This document shows, piece by piece, positions 34,480-46,852 of a DNA stretch of 64,000 nucleotides. The position numbers were made by a program, and so were the translations under genes. Within the stretch, counting starts at the first letter, position 1. Each line of letters opens with the position of its first letter. This DNA is from Aldrovandia affinis (taxonomy: Eukaryota > Chordata > Actinopteri > Notacanthiformes > Halosauridae): contig JAINUG010000257.1 of NCBI GenBank assembly GCA_029706075.1, forward strand, positions 21,001 to 85,000. Direction: 5' to 3'. The notes beneath the pieces are model-generated. The model worked only from the letters and a program-made list of their open reading frames with translations, was not told where the DNA came from and searched no databases.

Positions 34480-34725
34480 ATGAACCTTGCGACCTTAGAG
34501 GACTGCTGTCATCAATATAGCAAAAGTAGCTTCATGGGTGCTCTGCCAAAGCAGTTGCTCTTTGCATGCCTCCTTAACCTTGAGACTGACGGCAACGATG
34601 TCGATTTGAAATATTTAGATGCATCAAGCTGCAGAGAAAGACTATCCATAACGACTCGTGAAGACGCGGATAATAAAGATATCTTACCTTATCAGATCGA
34701 CAAAGGCAATGTCATATTCTCCTGA
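34480..34725 (+). CDS. Small open reading frame, unknown
   Basis: 81-codon open frame starting MNLATLEDCCHQYSKSS. No domain is recognised. It would lie inside the inferred fbxo10 5' intron on the opposite strand. The wider region (34.3-35.3 kb) is less AT-rich than its surroundings and could be a promoter zone. It may be a first exon of an unrecognised gene or chance. Confidence 0.2.
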   Translation: MNLATLEDCCHQYSKSSFMGALPKQLLFACLLNLETDGNDVDLKYLDASSCRERLSITTREDADNKDILPYQIDKGNVIFS

Positions 34726-35394
34726 TTCCCTTCAATGCTCGGAATCCAACCGCAATACAACCAGAACATCAGAAAACCTCCGAATAAAAATAGCAAGGCT
34801 ATACTCGCTGTTCCAGCGCCATCTCCTCTCCCTTTCCACAAAAGCGTGGAAAGACGTGTTCGCTTAGGTCAACAGGGGTGGAGGCTCCACTTTAGTTGAA
34901 CTGGGCAGTTACTTAGGGAGGGATGTAGCCTGGTGGTTTCGGTGTCTTATTCTGTTGTATGAAGCAAACTGACTGACTGGCCATAGCAGCCATCACATTT
35001 GTTTTCCAAACGGAGAAACTCCTCACATCGCTGCTACGGTATCTGCCCGTGTTGTTGTTAACGGTTCTCCTATTGTTGATTTTTGTGTCGGCAGATGTCG
35101 TTGTTGGTCCTCATGTAGTCCAGCACGTTTCACAAAGAACAACCGTCGTATTTTCTTATCGACGTTGCCTCCTAGTTTTTAAGACGCCGACAATAAAGAC
35201 GGTACCATGTCCTTTTTTGGTAGCTTAGCATAAGCAGTTGCGTCAAAGTCAGTTAAACCCAACAGGTTTCCTTTTCCCTTAGGTGTCTTCCGGCCCGAGC
35301 TCCTGGCAATAGCATAGACCATTTTAGAATGAATAATATCCATTCAATAAAGAACGCTCGCTATTGTACGTCGCTAGCTATACACAAATCTTAC

Positions 35395-35460
35395 CTATAC
35401 CAATGCTGAGCTCAGATGACTGCGTATGAGGGTAGGACAACAGAGGGAGGAGTTTATGGA
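35395..35460 (-). other. fbxo10: Candidate non-coding first exon of fbxo10
   Basis: On the minus strand ATAG|GTAAGATT (donor at 35389-35394) is a strong splice donor between the tomm5 poly(A) signal and fbxo10. It would pair in direction with the acceptor at 33623. The transcription start is not visible and no TATA box is evident. This rests on splice-site fit alone. Confidence 0.35.
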
Positions 35461-35676
35461 TTGATTATGTATTTATTCTTTAACCTCTTCCCCCTCCCCA
35501 ATACAGTGTCATAGAATGTATCTAGCAGGATATATATATACACACGCACATATACATATCCTATACCTGTAGTTGTAGTTAACTTATACACAAATAAACA
35601 AGTTCTGTCATTCAGAAATCAAACAAAATCTGCCAGAATAAACAAACCAAACAAAAAATACATTCATCTGTTAGCT

Positions 35677-35682
35677 TTTATT
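35677..35682 (-). terminator. tomm5: Poly(A) signal of tomm5
   Basis: AATAAA on the minus strand, 185 nt past the tomm5 stop codon. Confidence 0.6.
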
Positions 35683-35866
35683 TTAAACAAATACAAGGCA
35701 AAATAATAAATATAAGATTGTCGTTACAGGTGAACATGGCTAGAATAAAGCTTTCTAATTGATGCAAGTCTTCACAGTTGACATGATCTGCTGCCATTTG
35801 CGTCTTCGAGTGTGCAAAATCGAAACTGTCCTCCAGGTCCACACTGCCTCTGGAATTTTGATTGTC

Positions 35867-37565
35867 TCATATGCTGTCCAATTTCTTGAGAATATAAGGA
35901 GCTGTAATGACAACGGAAATCAAACTCTGGATGCAAACCTCTGAATAAGATTCATATGGACTTCTTATTAACATAAGTAGCAAAGCTGTTAGTGAGGCCA
36001 TCAGGTCGTCCAGCTACATGCCTTCTTTTGCTATAGAGGTGGCCAAGTTAGTGCCAATTTCAAGGTTTCGTGATGCTAAACTATTATTGCTTGTGTAAAG
36101 ATTATGTTTGGCTTAGCTCACCAGGTGTTTGGATACATTGCATATTCCAAGAGTATTTGTCTATGATTACAAAAAAGCAAACAGACTGTATTACAGCAAG
36201 TGCATGCTTGTTATAAAATTAGAGAGCCCTTGATATTGCAAAGTACCAAAAGCATAACAACAGTGGAACCCCATTGCCTCTTCAGCAGTAGAGACTTCCC
36301 AGCTGTAATTGAACAAACTGGTCAATTCAGCAGAAATACAGGTAAGTGACAACACAAAGGAAAGAGTTGAGTAAATGAAGGGCTCCGGCAGCTCTGTTGT
36401 GGTGTGGTGTGCATTCTCACAGCATGGTTTAGGTCCACTCAACCCCTTAAGAGGGCAAGGTAAATGGCAATAAATACAAAGCCATTCTGAGTGATCACCT
36501 TCATCCTATTTCGAGCATTTCTATCATGGTGGTGGTGGTCTCTTCCAGAATGGCAATGCCCCTATCCGCAGGATGAGTGGTCACTGAATGGTTGCGTTTT
36601 CCACCACCATCAAGAAAACTATTTTGGAATTTCTTGAGAAGAATGGGGATGCATCCCTCCATTAGAGTTCCAGATACTTGTAAATCTATGCCAAGGTGCA
36701 TTGAAGCTGTTCTGGCAGCTAGTGGTGGCCCAACATCCTCATAAGACACTTTATGTTGGTGTTTTGTCAGTTACCCGTATATTTCATTAACATGGTAGAT
36801 TTCTGTGTTTTTGTGAGTCTGCGTATGTGTATGTGTGTGTGAGAGAGTGGGGGGGTTTATTGTTTACTTTGTTTATTCATGTTGAAAAAAATATATTAAA
36901 GAATGTTTAAAGACTTCAATTGATGTGTTAATAATTCATTACAAGCATACACGTAGCAAAAGAAACAAATGATGGACATTGCAGAATTTGGTCCAGAAAA
37001 CTAAAAGTACTGAAGGACCTTACCACAACACCAACCAGCTTCCTGCAGTGGGAGAAATGAAGGATAAACATGCACAAAGCAAGAACTAGGATGACAGGAA
37101 GTATCTATATAGTGGGATAAAAAGGGTAATGAGTGGCCCTTACATTTTTGTATAGCACATACTCTGCAGCAGCAAAACAGCAATCACTGCAAATTAAGAT
37201 CGTTGGACGACAACAATATCATCTTGTATAACAGTATGTGTAAAAACAGAGGTACCGATTTGAGCCATTTTTGGATGTGGATCAAAAGCAATTTACTATC
37301 CAGTATTATAAACCTGGCAATTTGGGTTTATATAACAAAATCATACGCTGAATAGACGCAGTGGGGGCACCCGCATGGCCTGTTGTGGTAAACAACATGC
37401 AATTCAGATGCATATGGTTCACAACAGCTGCCGTTAGAGATACCTACTGACTCTGAGAAGAGCAACATATATAAGAAAGTTGCGCACAGATGAAATCACT
37501 TCTTTTCGCATTTTCCTCTTCATTTCCTCTTTCATGATGGGGCCGAGCCCTTCGACATTGAGCAT
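35867..37565 (-). CDS. tomm5: Mitochondrial import receptor subunit TOM5
   Basis: Small tail-anchored subunit of the TOM complex in the mitochondrial outer membrane, which helps assemble the import pore. Two exons: 37448-37565 and 35867-35901. They are joined in phase 1 by an intron of about 1.55 kb with donor GTAGGT and acceptor ttacag. Product 50 aa: [19 protein letters not shown] at the N-terminus, [17 protein letters not shown] as the membrane segment and KKLDSI at the C-terminus, the last closely matching the vertebrate TOM5 ending. Length is normal (51 aa in human). The last exon carries only 35 coding nt, so it is easily missed. The position between fbxo10 and frmpd1 agrees with human 9p13. 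Confidence 0.93.
36480..36785 (+). mobile_element. Tc1-like transposon remnant in the tomm5 intron
   Basis: The plus strand contains gccattctgagtgatcacct, caatgcccctatccgcagg and a degenerate C-terminus ([16 protein letters not shown]), followed by acactttatgttggtgtttt, which resembles the 3' part of Tc1 elements common in salmonid genomes. An internal deletion has removed the DE motif region. It is inactive. Confidence 0.65.
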
Positions 37566-38489
37566 TGTGGTGTTACTCTTGAAATTCCGATTTAATATAC
37601 AAAATTCTTTAGTCCTGTCTGTAGTTTACCAGCTTGCTGCTAGCTATTTCGGTCTGTACAACTACCGTACCTAAACGCAACGCCGGGTATCTCTATATGG
37701 AAACATTTTGCGTCATCGAAAATGGATCCATCCGTACAGGGCGTCAAGAGGCACAAACTTAGCGGAGATAGGGCGACGCAAGATCGTTGTACAGACACCA
37801 CTGTCTGACAGTGGGCGGGACAAGAAAGCATGTGCATTTTACTGAGGCGGAGAAACTGCTAGGTACTGCTAATGTGTGGACACATTATAATACATTTATA
37901 AAATGCGTGGTCCACACATTAAAATTACGCATGAAACGTGTTCCAAGCAAGCAAATTAAAACAAACTAGTTACACCACTGTTTCTAGATTGTCTTTGTTT
38001 ACACGTCAGCTCCTTTTCCAGTTTTAAAGGCACATATTCGTTGGGATGCATCTCCCAGGAAACACACTGACACTTTGAACAAATTGCTTTTATTATATTT
38101 CAGAAGATAAAATCCCACTAAAATATGCAGAATTTCTTAGCAACATTGTATGAGTGAGTCAACGTAAATAAATATATTTATTATTATTATTATTTATTAT
38201 TGATTAATTGCGTATTCTGTCAAATGCCAAATGTATTAAAAATAATAACCACACGCAATTATCATCAGTACATTAATAATACTATTTTATTTTACATACT
38301 ACATGCGTCAGTAGATGGCGACACTTTAATATGTCTATCCACCGATTCATTTCGGGTGGAGGGTTTAAATATGTTGCTTTCTGTTGTTAGTTTTTTTACA
38401 TGTGTTTTGTATTATCGTTCTTCGTCCTCTTCCTAATACTACTACTACTACTAGTAGTACTACTAGCCTACTAATAATAATAATAGGCA

Positions 38490-38537
<48 letters not shown>

Positions 38538-39559
38538 GTACAGTCAATGTTACTATAACAATTATTATACACAAAGCAATCTGGCTAATGTCAACGAAAC
38601 TGTGGATCAACACAGTTATTCTGTAGACTAAAATAATACAGGCATCACATTTCAATAAAAAAAAAAAAAGACTTTTCAGCAGACTGACTGAATTGGCTCT
38701 TTTGGAAAGACCAATAAGAAACTATGTCTGGTGGCTGAATTAGACCACCTAATGTTGTGTATATTCTGTATATTAAGGGAGAGGGCACTGTTCTGAAAAA
38801 AACACGTTTTGGTAAACGGATGCACTTTTTTTACATTTCCTAATGTAACAAAAGATGGTTGGAAAGGTTTTAATGAAAAACATATATAGGCCTGCTGATT
38901 TAAGCGTCATGATTTGCTATACTTGTAATAATAAACACAACATCTGGAGACCATAGTGGTGCATTTGTATCACTCAAATACGAGCGGAAATGAATACAAC
39001 TCCCAGTATGCAACAGCAAATTTGACCTCGATTTCCAATGCAAAATCCCAATGATCCACGTGCAATACGACAAGGACTTCTTCACTAACATTGCATCTAA
39101 TGTCTACACAGTTACCTAGGATTGACTTAACAGATTTCATGATAGTGTCAGTATAAAATCTGTAAATGAATACTATTAATGAATGTTTACATTTGAATCT
39201 GCATATTATTAAAATATATTCTCTGTCAAAAAATACGTCATGAATATATTTTAATCGTTAAGTATTGTTTATTAAACGGACCTGTACCTTTAAATATTAA
39301 GACGGGACATTTTACTACACCCAATCGGATGTATGGTGACCTCACTACTTTCTACAAGACTAAAGAAATAAATATAGATTTTGGTAAGGCATGAGAATGA
39401 GAAATAACAAGATCTCATAGCCTCTGACTAAGAACCACATGTGCTGCTGATCCCATTGCATGGTAGTACGTACGGCAGTGTTGGTCTCGTTCTGACACCG
39501 ATCTGAAGCCTGGATAAATTGTCTGCACACATTGCCTTCAACCCTCCCCGTTCCGGATT
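37566..39559. other. Intergenic region upstream of tomm5, with trinucleotide arrays
   Basis: The tomm5 promoter must lie near 37570-37850, but I see no TATA box. (CTA)n/(TAG)n and (AAT)n runs cover about 38436-38537. No gene is recognised in the rest. Confidence 0.5.
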
Positions 39560-39657
39560 GTGTTCCTACAGATTTGGCCATCTAGGATCTATCATCCCTC
39601 TATATCCTACTACTCCACCGACTGGCTGTTAGGATCCGCTGCCTTCAGCAACACGAG
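39560..39657 (+). other. frmpd1: Candidate 5' non-coding exon of frmpd1
   Basis: The sequence ending CAACACGAG|GTGAGTTC (donor at 39658) is a strong plus-strand splice donor in a moderately GC-rich patch. It could pair with the acceptor at 56852, because the first coding exon of frmpd1 has only 4 nt before its ATG and must be spliced to an upstream exon. No start site was identified. Confidence 0.3.
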
Positions 39658-39659
39658 GT

Positions 39660-42465
39660 GAGTTCGTTTTGTGATTCAGATTTCCATTTTTAAACGAAGT
39701 TCGCCTTTGATTTGCAAAATGAAGGCTTGCGCAGCACTATGCGTCCTCCTAGTACAATTAGGGAACCAGTTATCTAGATTCATTGATTCGTTATATTACT
39801 TCAGATACTTTTTATTTTGCGGATCTTTTGGACTGCACACGCTCTGCAGCGGTCCATTTTGTCCCTATTGAAGAGGGTTTTTCTGTTTTGTTTTTAAATA
39901 GCGGATTAAGATAATCGGAGATAGACAAAGGCTGACCATTTTCTTTGTCTGTATAAAGAGTAATTTGGTATTACTTCTCCAATATATCGTGTCCTTTGCC
40001 CAGATCTGACGAGCACCCAGGAGTTGAATAACATTTAAAAAACAGTGAGGTTTATTTTTATTTTTCAAAATAATTTTTACTCAATAAAATATCGACAATA
40101 TCGAAGACGGCTAACCACCGATGTGTGATCAAAACAAAGTGTCAGCATGTATCAATCTCCTCCGCAAAAGATGAGTCCTTTGGTAGATGTATTTTAGATG
40201 TAATCTTGAGTAAATGTATGCGCAATTAAATAATTAAATGAGTTGTTGTTTATCGCTTAGCTTATGCCTCATTGAACTGGGACAGCACGCGAACTGTCAG
40301 CGTCTCAGCTTTTAATATTATGTAGCTGGCTTGGTACACTTACTTACTTGGTTAGCAAGTGTAGTGAAAAGGCACAGGCTTTAATTAAAACAAAAAAACA
40401 AAACAGAATTGTTCGACGTACTGTGCCCATCAGAACTCGTTAACTGGTCAGAATAAATGTTCAGAACACAACAAAGGACCCATGCCTAATATGACATCGA
40501 ATTACAAGTTGTGCGCTTCAGACCACGTGACACATGTCTCCGGGTAGCTCACAGTGTGACGCGCTTTGATTTAACGAAGTGGACGGCGTGTTGCTTCAGT
40601 ATCCTCACGGCAGCTACTATACGACACTACAGCTACATAAAGGAATTCATCTCTCTCTCCCTCTCTCTCTGATCTGTTCCTTGGTCTAGGGAAAATATTG
40701 ATTTATCTAAATAATTCAGGTCTTAATATTTTTTGTGCATCTGGACTGCAACAAGAAATGTTTAGCGAAACATCTCGTAGTATGAAAGACTACTACCTTG
40801 GTTTTTCCAAGTTTGTTTTGTGTCAGAAGTTCATAGGTTGTATTGTTTTGCAGACATAGCCTATTATACATTTTTTATAGGCCAGGATATGTTCAAGAAA
40901 TGCACAACCTCCAACACTCATGCCCGAAATCAATTATAAGGTTGGCTGACTACGTAGAGAACCACTTGGTGCCCTGTGGGTGTGATTATGTTGGGTGCAG
41001 TAAAAAGCTGTAGGCGGTAATGTGCTATATGAGTGATGCGTGATGTAATAGGCCTTTTTGGTGACCTCCCTGTTTGTTTTAAGCCGTCGGAAGAAAACCA
41101 CAACAGGCTGTACTGGCACTTCAGGAAAGACATGCCCCCCTCCCTCATAACACTACCACCTCTCACACTGCAGCTTTGAGTGGATGATTAGCCAGCTCTG
41201 CATCCAGCAAGCAGGTTTGGGGACACTGGGACTGAATTACTTTGCTGGTTGGGATTCAAATCCAAACTTTGACCTACTATTCTTTACCTAATATTTTTCA
41301 CTTATGTTGTGGAATTTTGAAAGCATCTCACAGGACTGGACAGCTCATTCTCCTGCAGCCAGGGCTTCTCCTGAGCCCATTTTGGTGGGAAAATTTCCAG
41401 TGACTCACCACATAAAAACCCTTGCAGGGTATTTAATCTCTAAATGGTGGCTGCATTTTAATGCTGCAGTGAGAATGTATCCCCTAGAGTTGTTTGCTGA
41501 GTTGAAAAGAACGGTGCCTTCATTATGCTGATTGCTCGGGCAGGCAGACTGGACGTAAAAGAGAAGATTTAATTACGCTTAGGGGAAACGCCGCAGCACA
41601 ATAGCCGAGGGGTTGTGATGGCCCAGTGATGAAGAGAGAGCCTGCGTTGAAGTGAATTCTCCGGTTTGCCTGGGGGGCCTGTGTGGGAGGAGGAATTTCT
41701 GGATGATCAGAGAAGAAGAATGGATTCATGAATGGTTATAAATGGATGCACTTGATTACTGGGGAAACAGAGTGCCTTGTGAGTGTCGAGAGTTCAGCAT
41801 GGGTTTGTGAGGGTTGACCGTGGTTAAAAGGGAACACTCCCAGATATCTAAAAAAAATATATATATATATTTTTTAATGGTGGTCTCATAGCTCCAGTAT
41901 CCAGAACTGTGATTTTGTGCCAAGCACTGCTTACATAGTTCAGAGCAGGAAGTCCTGCCTGCTCCCTGTGAATATATGGGCTATTCTTACTTTTCTGATA
42001 ATTGTTGTACTAAGATCTAAGAAAAACTAAATTGTCACCTTGATAGCCTATATTTTCTGACACTACTATTGGTTGTGAACCAGGAAATGTATACATTGTC
42101 CATGAAAATAATATAGATATTTCAGAAACCATGGCATTTCAGACAACCGTTGGAAGCAGAGGAAGTCTCAAGAGCGTGCATGTGTGTACTCTCACAGAGA
42201 ATCCCAGAATTGCACGGCTTATATTTCACACATCACTTTATTGATTTGATTTGTTTTAGGTGTGGGAGATGCCTCCCCAGGTATATCGAGAGTAGAACCT
42301 GAGCGATACAGTCATTACACACAATTTTATTAGTTACAGTAGACCTTTTTGAAATACGCATGAAATATGAGCCCTGCAGTTCCGGTTAGTGGTCTAGCTA
42401 TGTGACCACAGCAAAAATGTAAATACTTTTTTTGAGCTAAGGAAAAACGTATCAAATCAAATCCT
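39660..42465. other. No recognised gene or repeat
   Basis: AT-rich sequence, probably frmpd1 upstream or first intron. It contains a short (CT)n at about 40652-40672 and a (TA)n at about 41852-41866. No open frame shows family similarity. Confidence 0.45.
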
Positions 42466-42605
42466 AGAAATGTCAGGTGGGGAACTGCTGTTGTTCCTTT
42501 GAACAAGTTACATAGCCTGAATATATTTGGTAAATACCCAGCTGTTTAAATGGGTCATATGTATAAGGAATGTAAGCTCTGTCAGTTACTGGATAAAGGA
42601 ATGCA
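42466..42605 (+). mobile_element. Degenerate V-SINE
   Basis: Contains tcaggtggggaactgctgtt, ttgaacaagttacatagcct, acccagctgtttaaatggg and a decayed ttactggataaagga tail, in the same order as the intact V-SINE at 26425-26660. The tRNA-like head is largely lost. Confidence 0.65.
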
Positions 42606-42609
42606 TGAA

Positions 42610-44500
42610 AACAGTCATATAATTCATAGAATTAGTCATCCTTCTTGTTATATCTCTTAGGTTTTGAAATTAGGACACTCTTACCCACTGTGGCCAAACT
42701 GAGGTTAACAGTGGGGTTATGAATCAAATGGATTCGATCAGATACTCTTGCCAAAGAGCAATGTTCCACTCAGAAGCATGATGGTAGCGTGTGTATTGAT
42801 GCACAGTGATGGTCCTTCAGAAGAGACACATTTATACCACAGCCTAAGTGGGGGATGGTGCCAGCAAACAACTCTCCTGGCCCAACAGGTCAGCATTACC
42901 AGCTCCTGAAAGTGACAGTGAGGCAACGGATTATTTGAAGGATTAATTCATCATGACCATAGTTTTAATCCAGGTGCGATTACATACCCAACAGCAGTCT
43001 ACAGAGGACAGTGCTTTCGAAATTATCTTGATCAGAGAAAAGCAGCATAGCGCTTATGTGCTACACAGTCGTTTAATTGTAGCTCTGTGCACTTTGTTTC
43101 TCATTTATTGCTATTTGTACTGTGTTTTCTTGCTTTTGTATTCTTTTATGCTGTGGGAATGAGTGGAGAGTAAGCATTCCATTGTACTTGTTACATATGG
43201 CAAAATAAAACTCTTGTATCTTGTAGCTGAAGAGATGCCATGGCAAGCATGATGATATTGATAAGTAATTATCATAGTGCACTGTGTACCAAAGAAATGC
43301 CCAGGATGTATGCATGTCATAAGTCTGTTTGTATTTTTATCGGTATGAGATAAACTCAGAACCATATAAATTAAATTGGAATGTAGAGAGGATTAATGCC
43401 ATACAAATACAGGTTTCAGTTTCTAATTCTCAGAAGATAATTATGCATCTAGTTTTAGTAAATACTGGAAAAGAGTCAAATGCAGTGTACTTAATAACAG
43501 GAGTTGGAAAACCAAAAGGGTTAGACCACTAGATCACGGACAAGTGGAACACCTGCTCCTTATCTCACTGATTAGGAGTAGCTTTTCCAGTTGCATTGCA
43601 GTTCTGTGGTCTCGTGGTTTAAACCTCAGGTTTAAACTCCTGGCAAGTACACTGCAATCGACCCTAAATGTTGAAGCAGTTTGTTGCTTTAGTTTTTTGG
43701 TTTGATTTGCCAAACGAGCTAATGAAATTACTTAATTTGTTCATGTTTCTTAGAAAATGTATTGAGGCACCCTTCACAAGTGTCTGTGATTATTTATCAT
43801 CTTGATTTTGCTGATTAAAATGGCTAATATTCTATTTTGTATGTATTATTGCTATGGCTTTTTGCTGTTGTTGTGTCCACCCAGCTATCACTGATGGTGT
43901 TGTGCAAAGTAGTCAGACAGAACACAGACGCGTCTCAGTTTGATTGACGCAGCCACCATGACTTCCGCAAGGCTGCCAGTCGAACATCCTCATCTCAGTC
44001 CTAATTACAACTGCTGACTGTTTCCTGAACCACCTAGAATTGAGACTGAGTGGAGGAGCTTATTGGATAATGGCTCGTCAGGTGTCCTACACTGTCAACG
44101 GTATCAGTTCTGATCCGACACCGTACCGTTGTACCGTTGTCACCCTCACTTCGAACTTGGGCATTCATTTGCCCTGGGCATCTTTATGCTTGGCCAATGT
44201 TGTGAACCAATAACACCCTTGGTTTACCAATGAGCAGGAAATTCCATCATATGTGTGTTGGATGGAGGTTATCTTGGACTACATTGCTCTGCTATGCAAT
44301 GGACCAGGCGCCATCAGGCTCCTATGTTTCTGCACACATTCTTTTCACTGAGGAGAGCGCAGTCCTGAAACAGGACACGGCAGTATTGGTGAGATCTGTT
44401 TACCGTGGGACAAAGAACTCAGCCAGGACCTTATTAAATCACAGATTTGACAGATATGCTGGTCATGGGTTTCAAACTTACGGGAGTATGGTGATGAGCA
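42610..44500. other. No recognised gene or repeat
   Basis: AT-rich non-coding sequence; short open frames only. Confidence 0.4.
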
Positions 44501-44504
44501 TGTG

Positions 44505-44680
44505 CATAGCAGAGCATGTGATGTGCTAACTGCAGCACTGAACTCTGGAACATGAAGGCCTTCGGTTTGAGCCCCTTGTGGGACACATTTAAGATACTCC
44601 TGCTGTGTCCCTGAGCCCAGTCCTTTACCCCAATGAAATATCCAGCTTAGTAGAAAATGTTGTATGGTCTGTCTGTCAAA
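44505..44680 (+). mobile_element. Strongly degenerate V-SINE
   Basis: Recognisable B-box-like ggtttgagccccttgtggg, then tgtgtccctgagcccagtcc and aaatatccagctta in V-SINE order. Tail lost. Confidence 0.45.
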
Positions 44681-44821
44681 TTGAGCTAGTGAAAGATGTA
44701 AAACAAAGAGCATTCGTATGTCAGTCTAGATAAGGATTTCTTCAGTGTCGAGTATTTCAAATATGGTTTGAAATGAAAAAAGATTACGATCTTGTAATGA
44801 TGACCTTTGATCTAGGATAAT

Positions 44822-44930
44822 GGTCCTCAATCCTGATCCTGGAGAGCCACATATGTGGAATGTGGAAGTGGTTGTGGAAACAAAACCCACTAGACGCTGC
44901 GGCACTCCAGGACCAGGATTGAGGTCCACT
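44822..44930. mobile_element. Palindromic MITE remnant
   Basis: Left arm cctcaatcctgatcctggag and right arm ctccaggaccaggattgagg are inverted repeats about 110 bp apart. hAT-type style, without a clear target duplication. Confidence 0.65.
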
Positions 44931-45169
44931 GATCGAGAGATATTTTGAACCTATGGAACTGGCTGTGACTTTAGAGTGTTCTTACCATTTTGAATTTTCA
45001 CAGGGTGTACTTAATGCTTGTTCCACTCTTAAAGGATGCATGATAACGCTAGATACATTAAAAAATACATAAGAATATACAGCATGTGTTATGCAGTACA
45101 TCAGTGAAAAATTATTTATCACTGCCGCTATTATACAGTATATAACATTTTATTACTCTTTAGATTCGG

Positions 45170-45245
45170 ACATGACGAGCCTAAATGGGCTGAACGGCCC
45201 GCTCTCGTCACTATATATTCTTATGTTCGTACGTATTCTTATTCT
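45170..45245 (+). repeat. Possible retroposon 3' end
   Basis: The string ctgaacggcccgctctcgtc, followed by tatattcttatgttcgtacg, resembles the end of ancient vertebrate LINE/SINE tails with repeated ttcttatg units. Weak evidence. Confidence 0.25.
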
Positions 45246-46239
45246 GATTCCATTTACTTTGGATTTTAGATTTTAAAATGCACTGCGGTTGACACTCGGA
45301 CACTGTGACACTTTGGTTTACGGATGTCATCGCTGTTAACCATTCCAGCTGCTGTGGGCCGCAGAGGTGAGAGCCTTTCCCTCTGATTGCAGCCTTTGAG
45401 AATCAACCAATGACTAGAATGAACCCATCCATTTTTACTGGCCCTGTGCTAATCTGGCTCATCTCTCCCTCATTCACTTTTTATGACTGCACCCACGTAT
45501 TCTGTTAACTCGCTTATATTTTTGTGTTCAAATTTCTTTTAAATGAGAAAAATATGGACAGGTATGACAGTCATTCACAGGGTGGTCACAACTAAAGACA
45601 AAACAACAACGACATAACTATAATACACAGTTGCAGAGCTTGCTTTAAGAACAAAGGGGAAGGGAAGGGAAGGGAAGGGGATAATAAAAACATTCACTCT
45701 AATGCAACGCCACCAAAAATACGTAGAGACAGGGAATCTTATTGGACGAGCGTGATGGATGAAAGCTTGATGAGCCATGTTCTAAGCTTAAATAGAGACA
45801 CTGGCTTTATTTATGACAAATATTGAGCCTTCAATTTGTGTTATATCTCTGAAATGGACCAGCCATGTATGTAAGGGAATAGATTTGCTGGGCTGATACG
45901 AGATGTGTTTTTTTCTCTCTTCTTCTTCTGCTGCAGTAAAATCAGCAAGAACAATTTCCCTCTCGCATAAAGGAAGGGAAAGTGAAAGATCGCCATTGAG
46001 CAGGAACAAAATGTGGATCCATGCGTTTAGAAAAACCTGCCACATGAGCCCAAAAACAGGATGTCTTTGTGCATTCCCAAAACGTATGCGTGCAAGTCCC
46101 TGTGGAGTCTGTGGTGCATGCGTCGCAGATGGGTCTAACTCCCTTCCGAGGCTATAGAGTAGAAATACCTAGGCTGCAATATTGTGGAGACATGTGGCAG
46201 CTTTGTTTTTTTCCCCCACTAGAGCAAGATGTGTATTGA

Positions 46240-46430
46240 TCAATCCTTGCTCTTTTGTCTTCGTTCTGTGTTTCTTTCTCTTCCCTCTGTTCCCCCGTTC
46301 CTTTCACCGTCTCCCTCTCAGCACTCCACTCCTTTTCCCCCTTCCCCTAATTAGGCTTTTTCACTTTCTTTCCCTTTTCTCCCCCTCACTCTGCACCCGG
46401 TTGTCTCTCCTCCTTCCCCACCCCCACTGT
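46240..46430 (+). repeat. Pyrimidine-rich tract
   Basis: About 190 bp rich in C and T (cttttcccccttcccctaat and similar). Low complexity. It produces open frames but has no coding signature. Confidence 0.6.
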
Positions 46431-46799
46431 GCCAGAATATCAGGAAGTTGTTGGAGAGGTGTAGCTGCATCAGCTGCATGCATTATTGATTCACCCTGTG
46501 GTCTGTGGGTCAGCCCTGCCCCCCGCGCAGGCTGCTGGTGCGCTGGGGCCTAAGGCAGTGCGGGCGGGGCGTGAGGAACGAGTCTCAGCCACCCCCCCTC
46601 CCCCCTCACCCCTCCCCCGAACATCTGATGGGATGGGGTCACAGTTAGCGCTGCAGTCATGGGACTTCTGTCGTCCAGGGCCCCAATCTGGGCTGCCACC
46701 TACATCTATAAGCCTGTACTACATTTACATTTAAATATCTGTGCAACTTAAGAGTGCATGCCTTCATTCTTAGAAACATTAGCACTCCTATGATCTGAG

Positions 46800-46816
46800 A
46801 TATATATATATGTGTG

Positions 46817-46847
<31 letters not shown>

Positions 46848-46852
46848 GTGCA
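46800..46852 (+). repeat. (TA)n/(ATGT)n microsatellite
   Basis: Short tatatata, then repeated atgt units. Confidence 0.8.
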
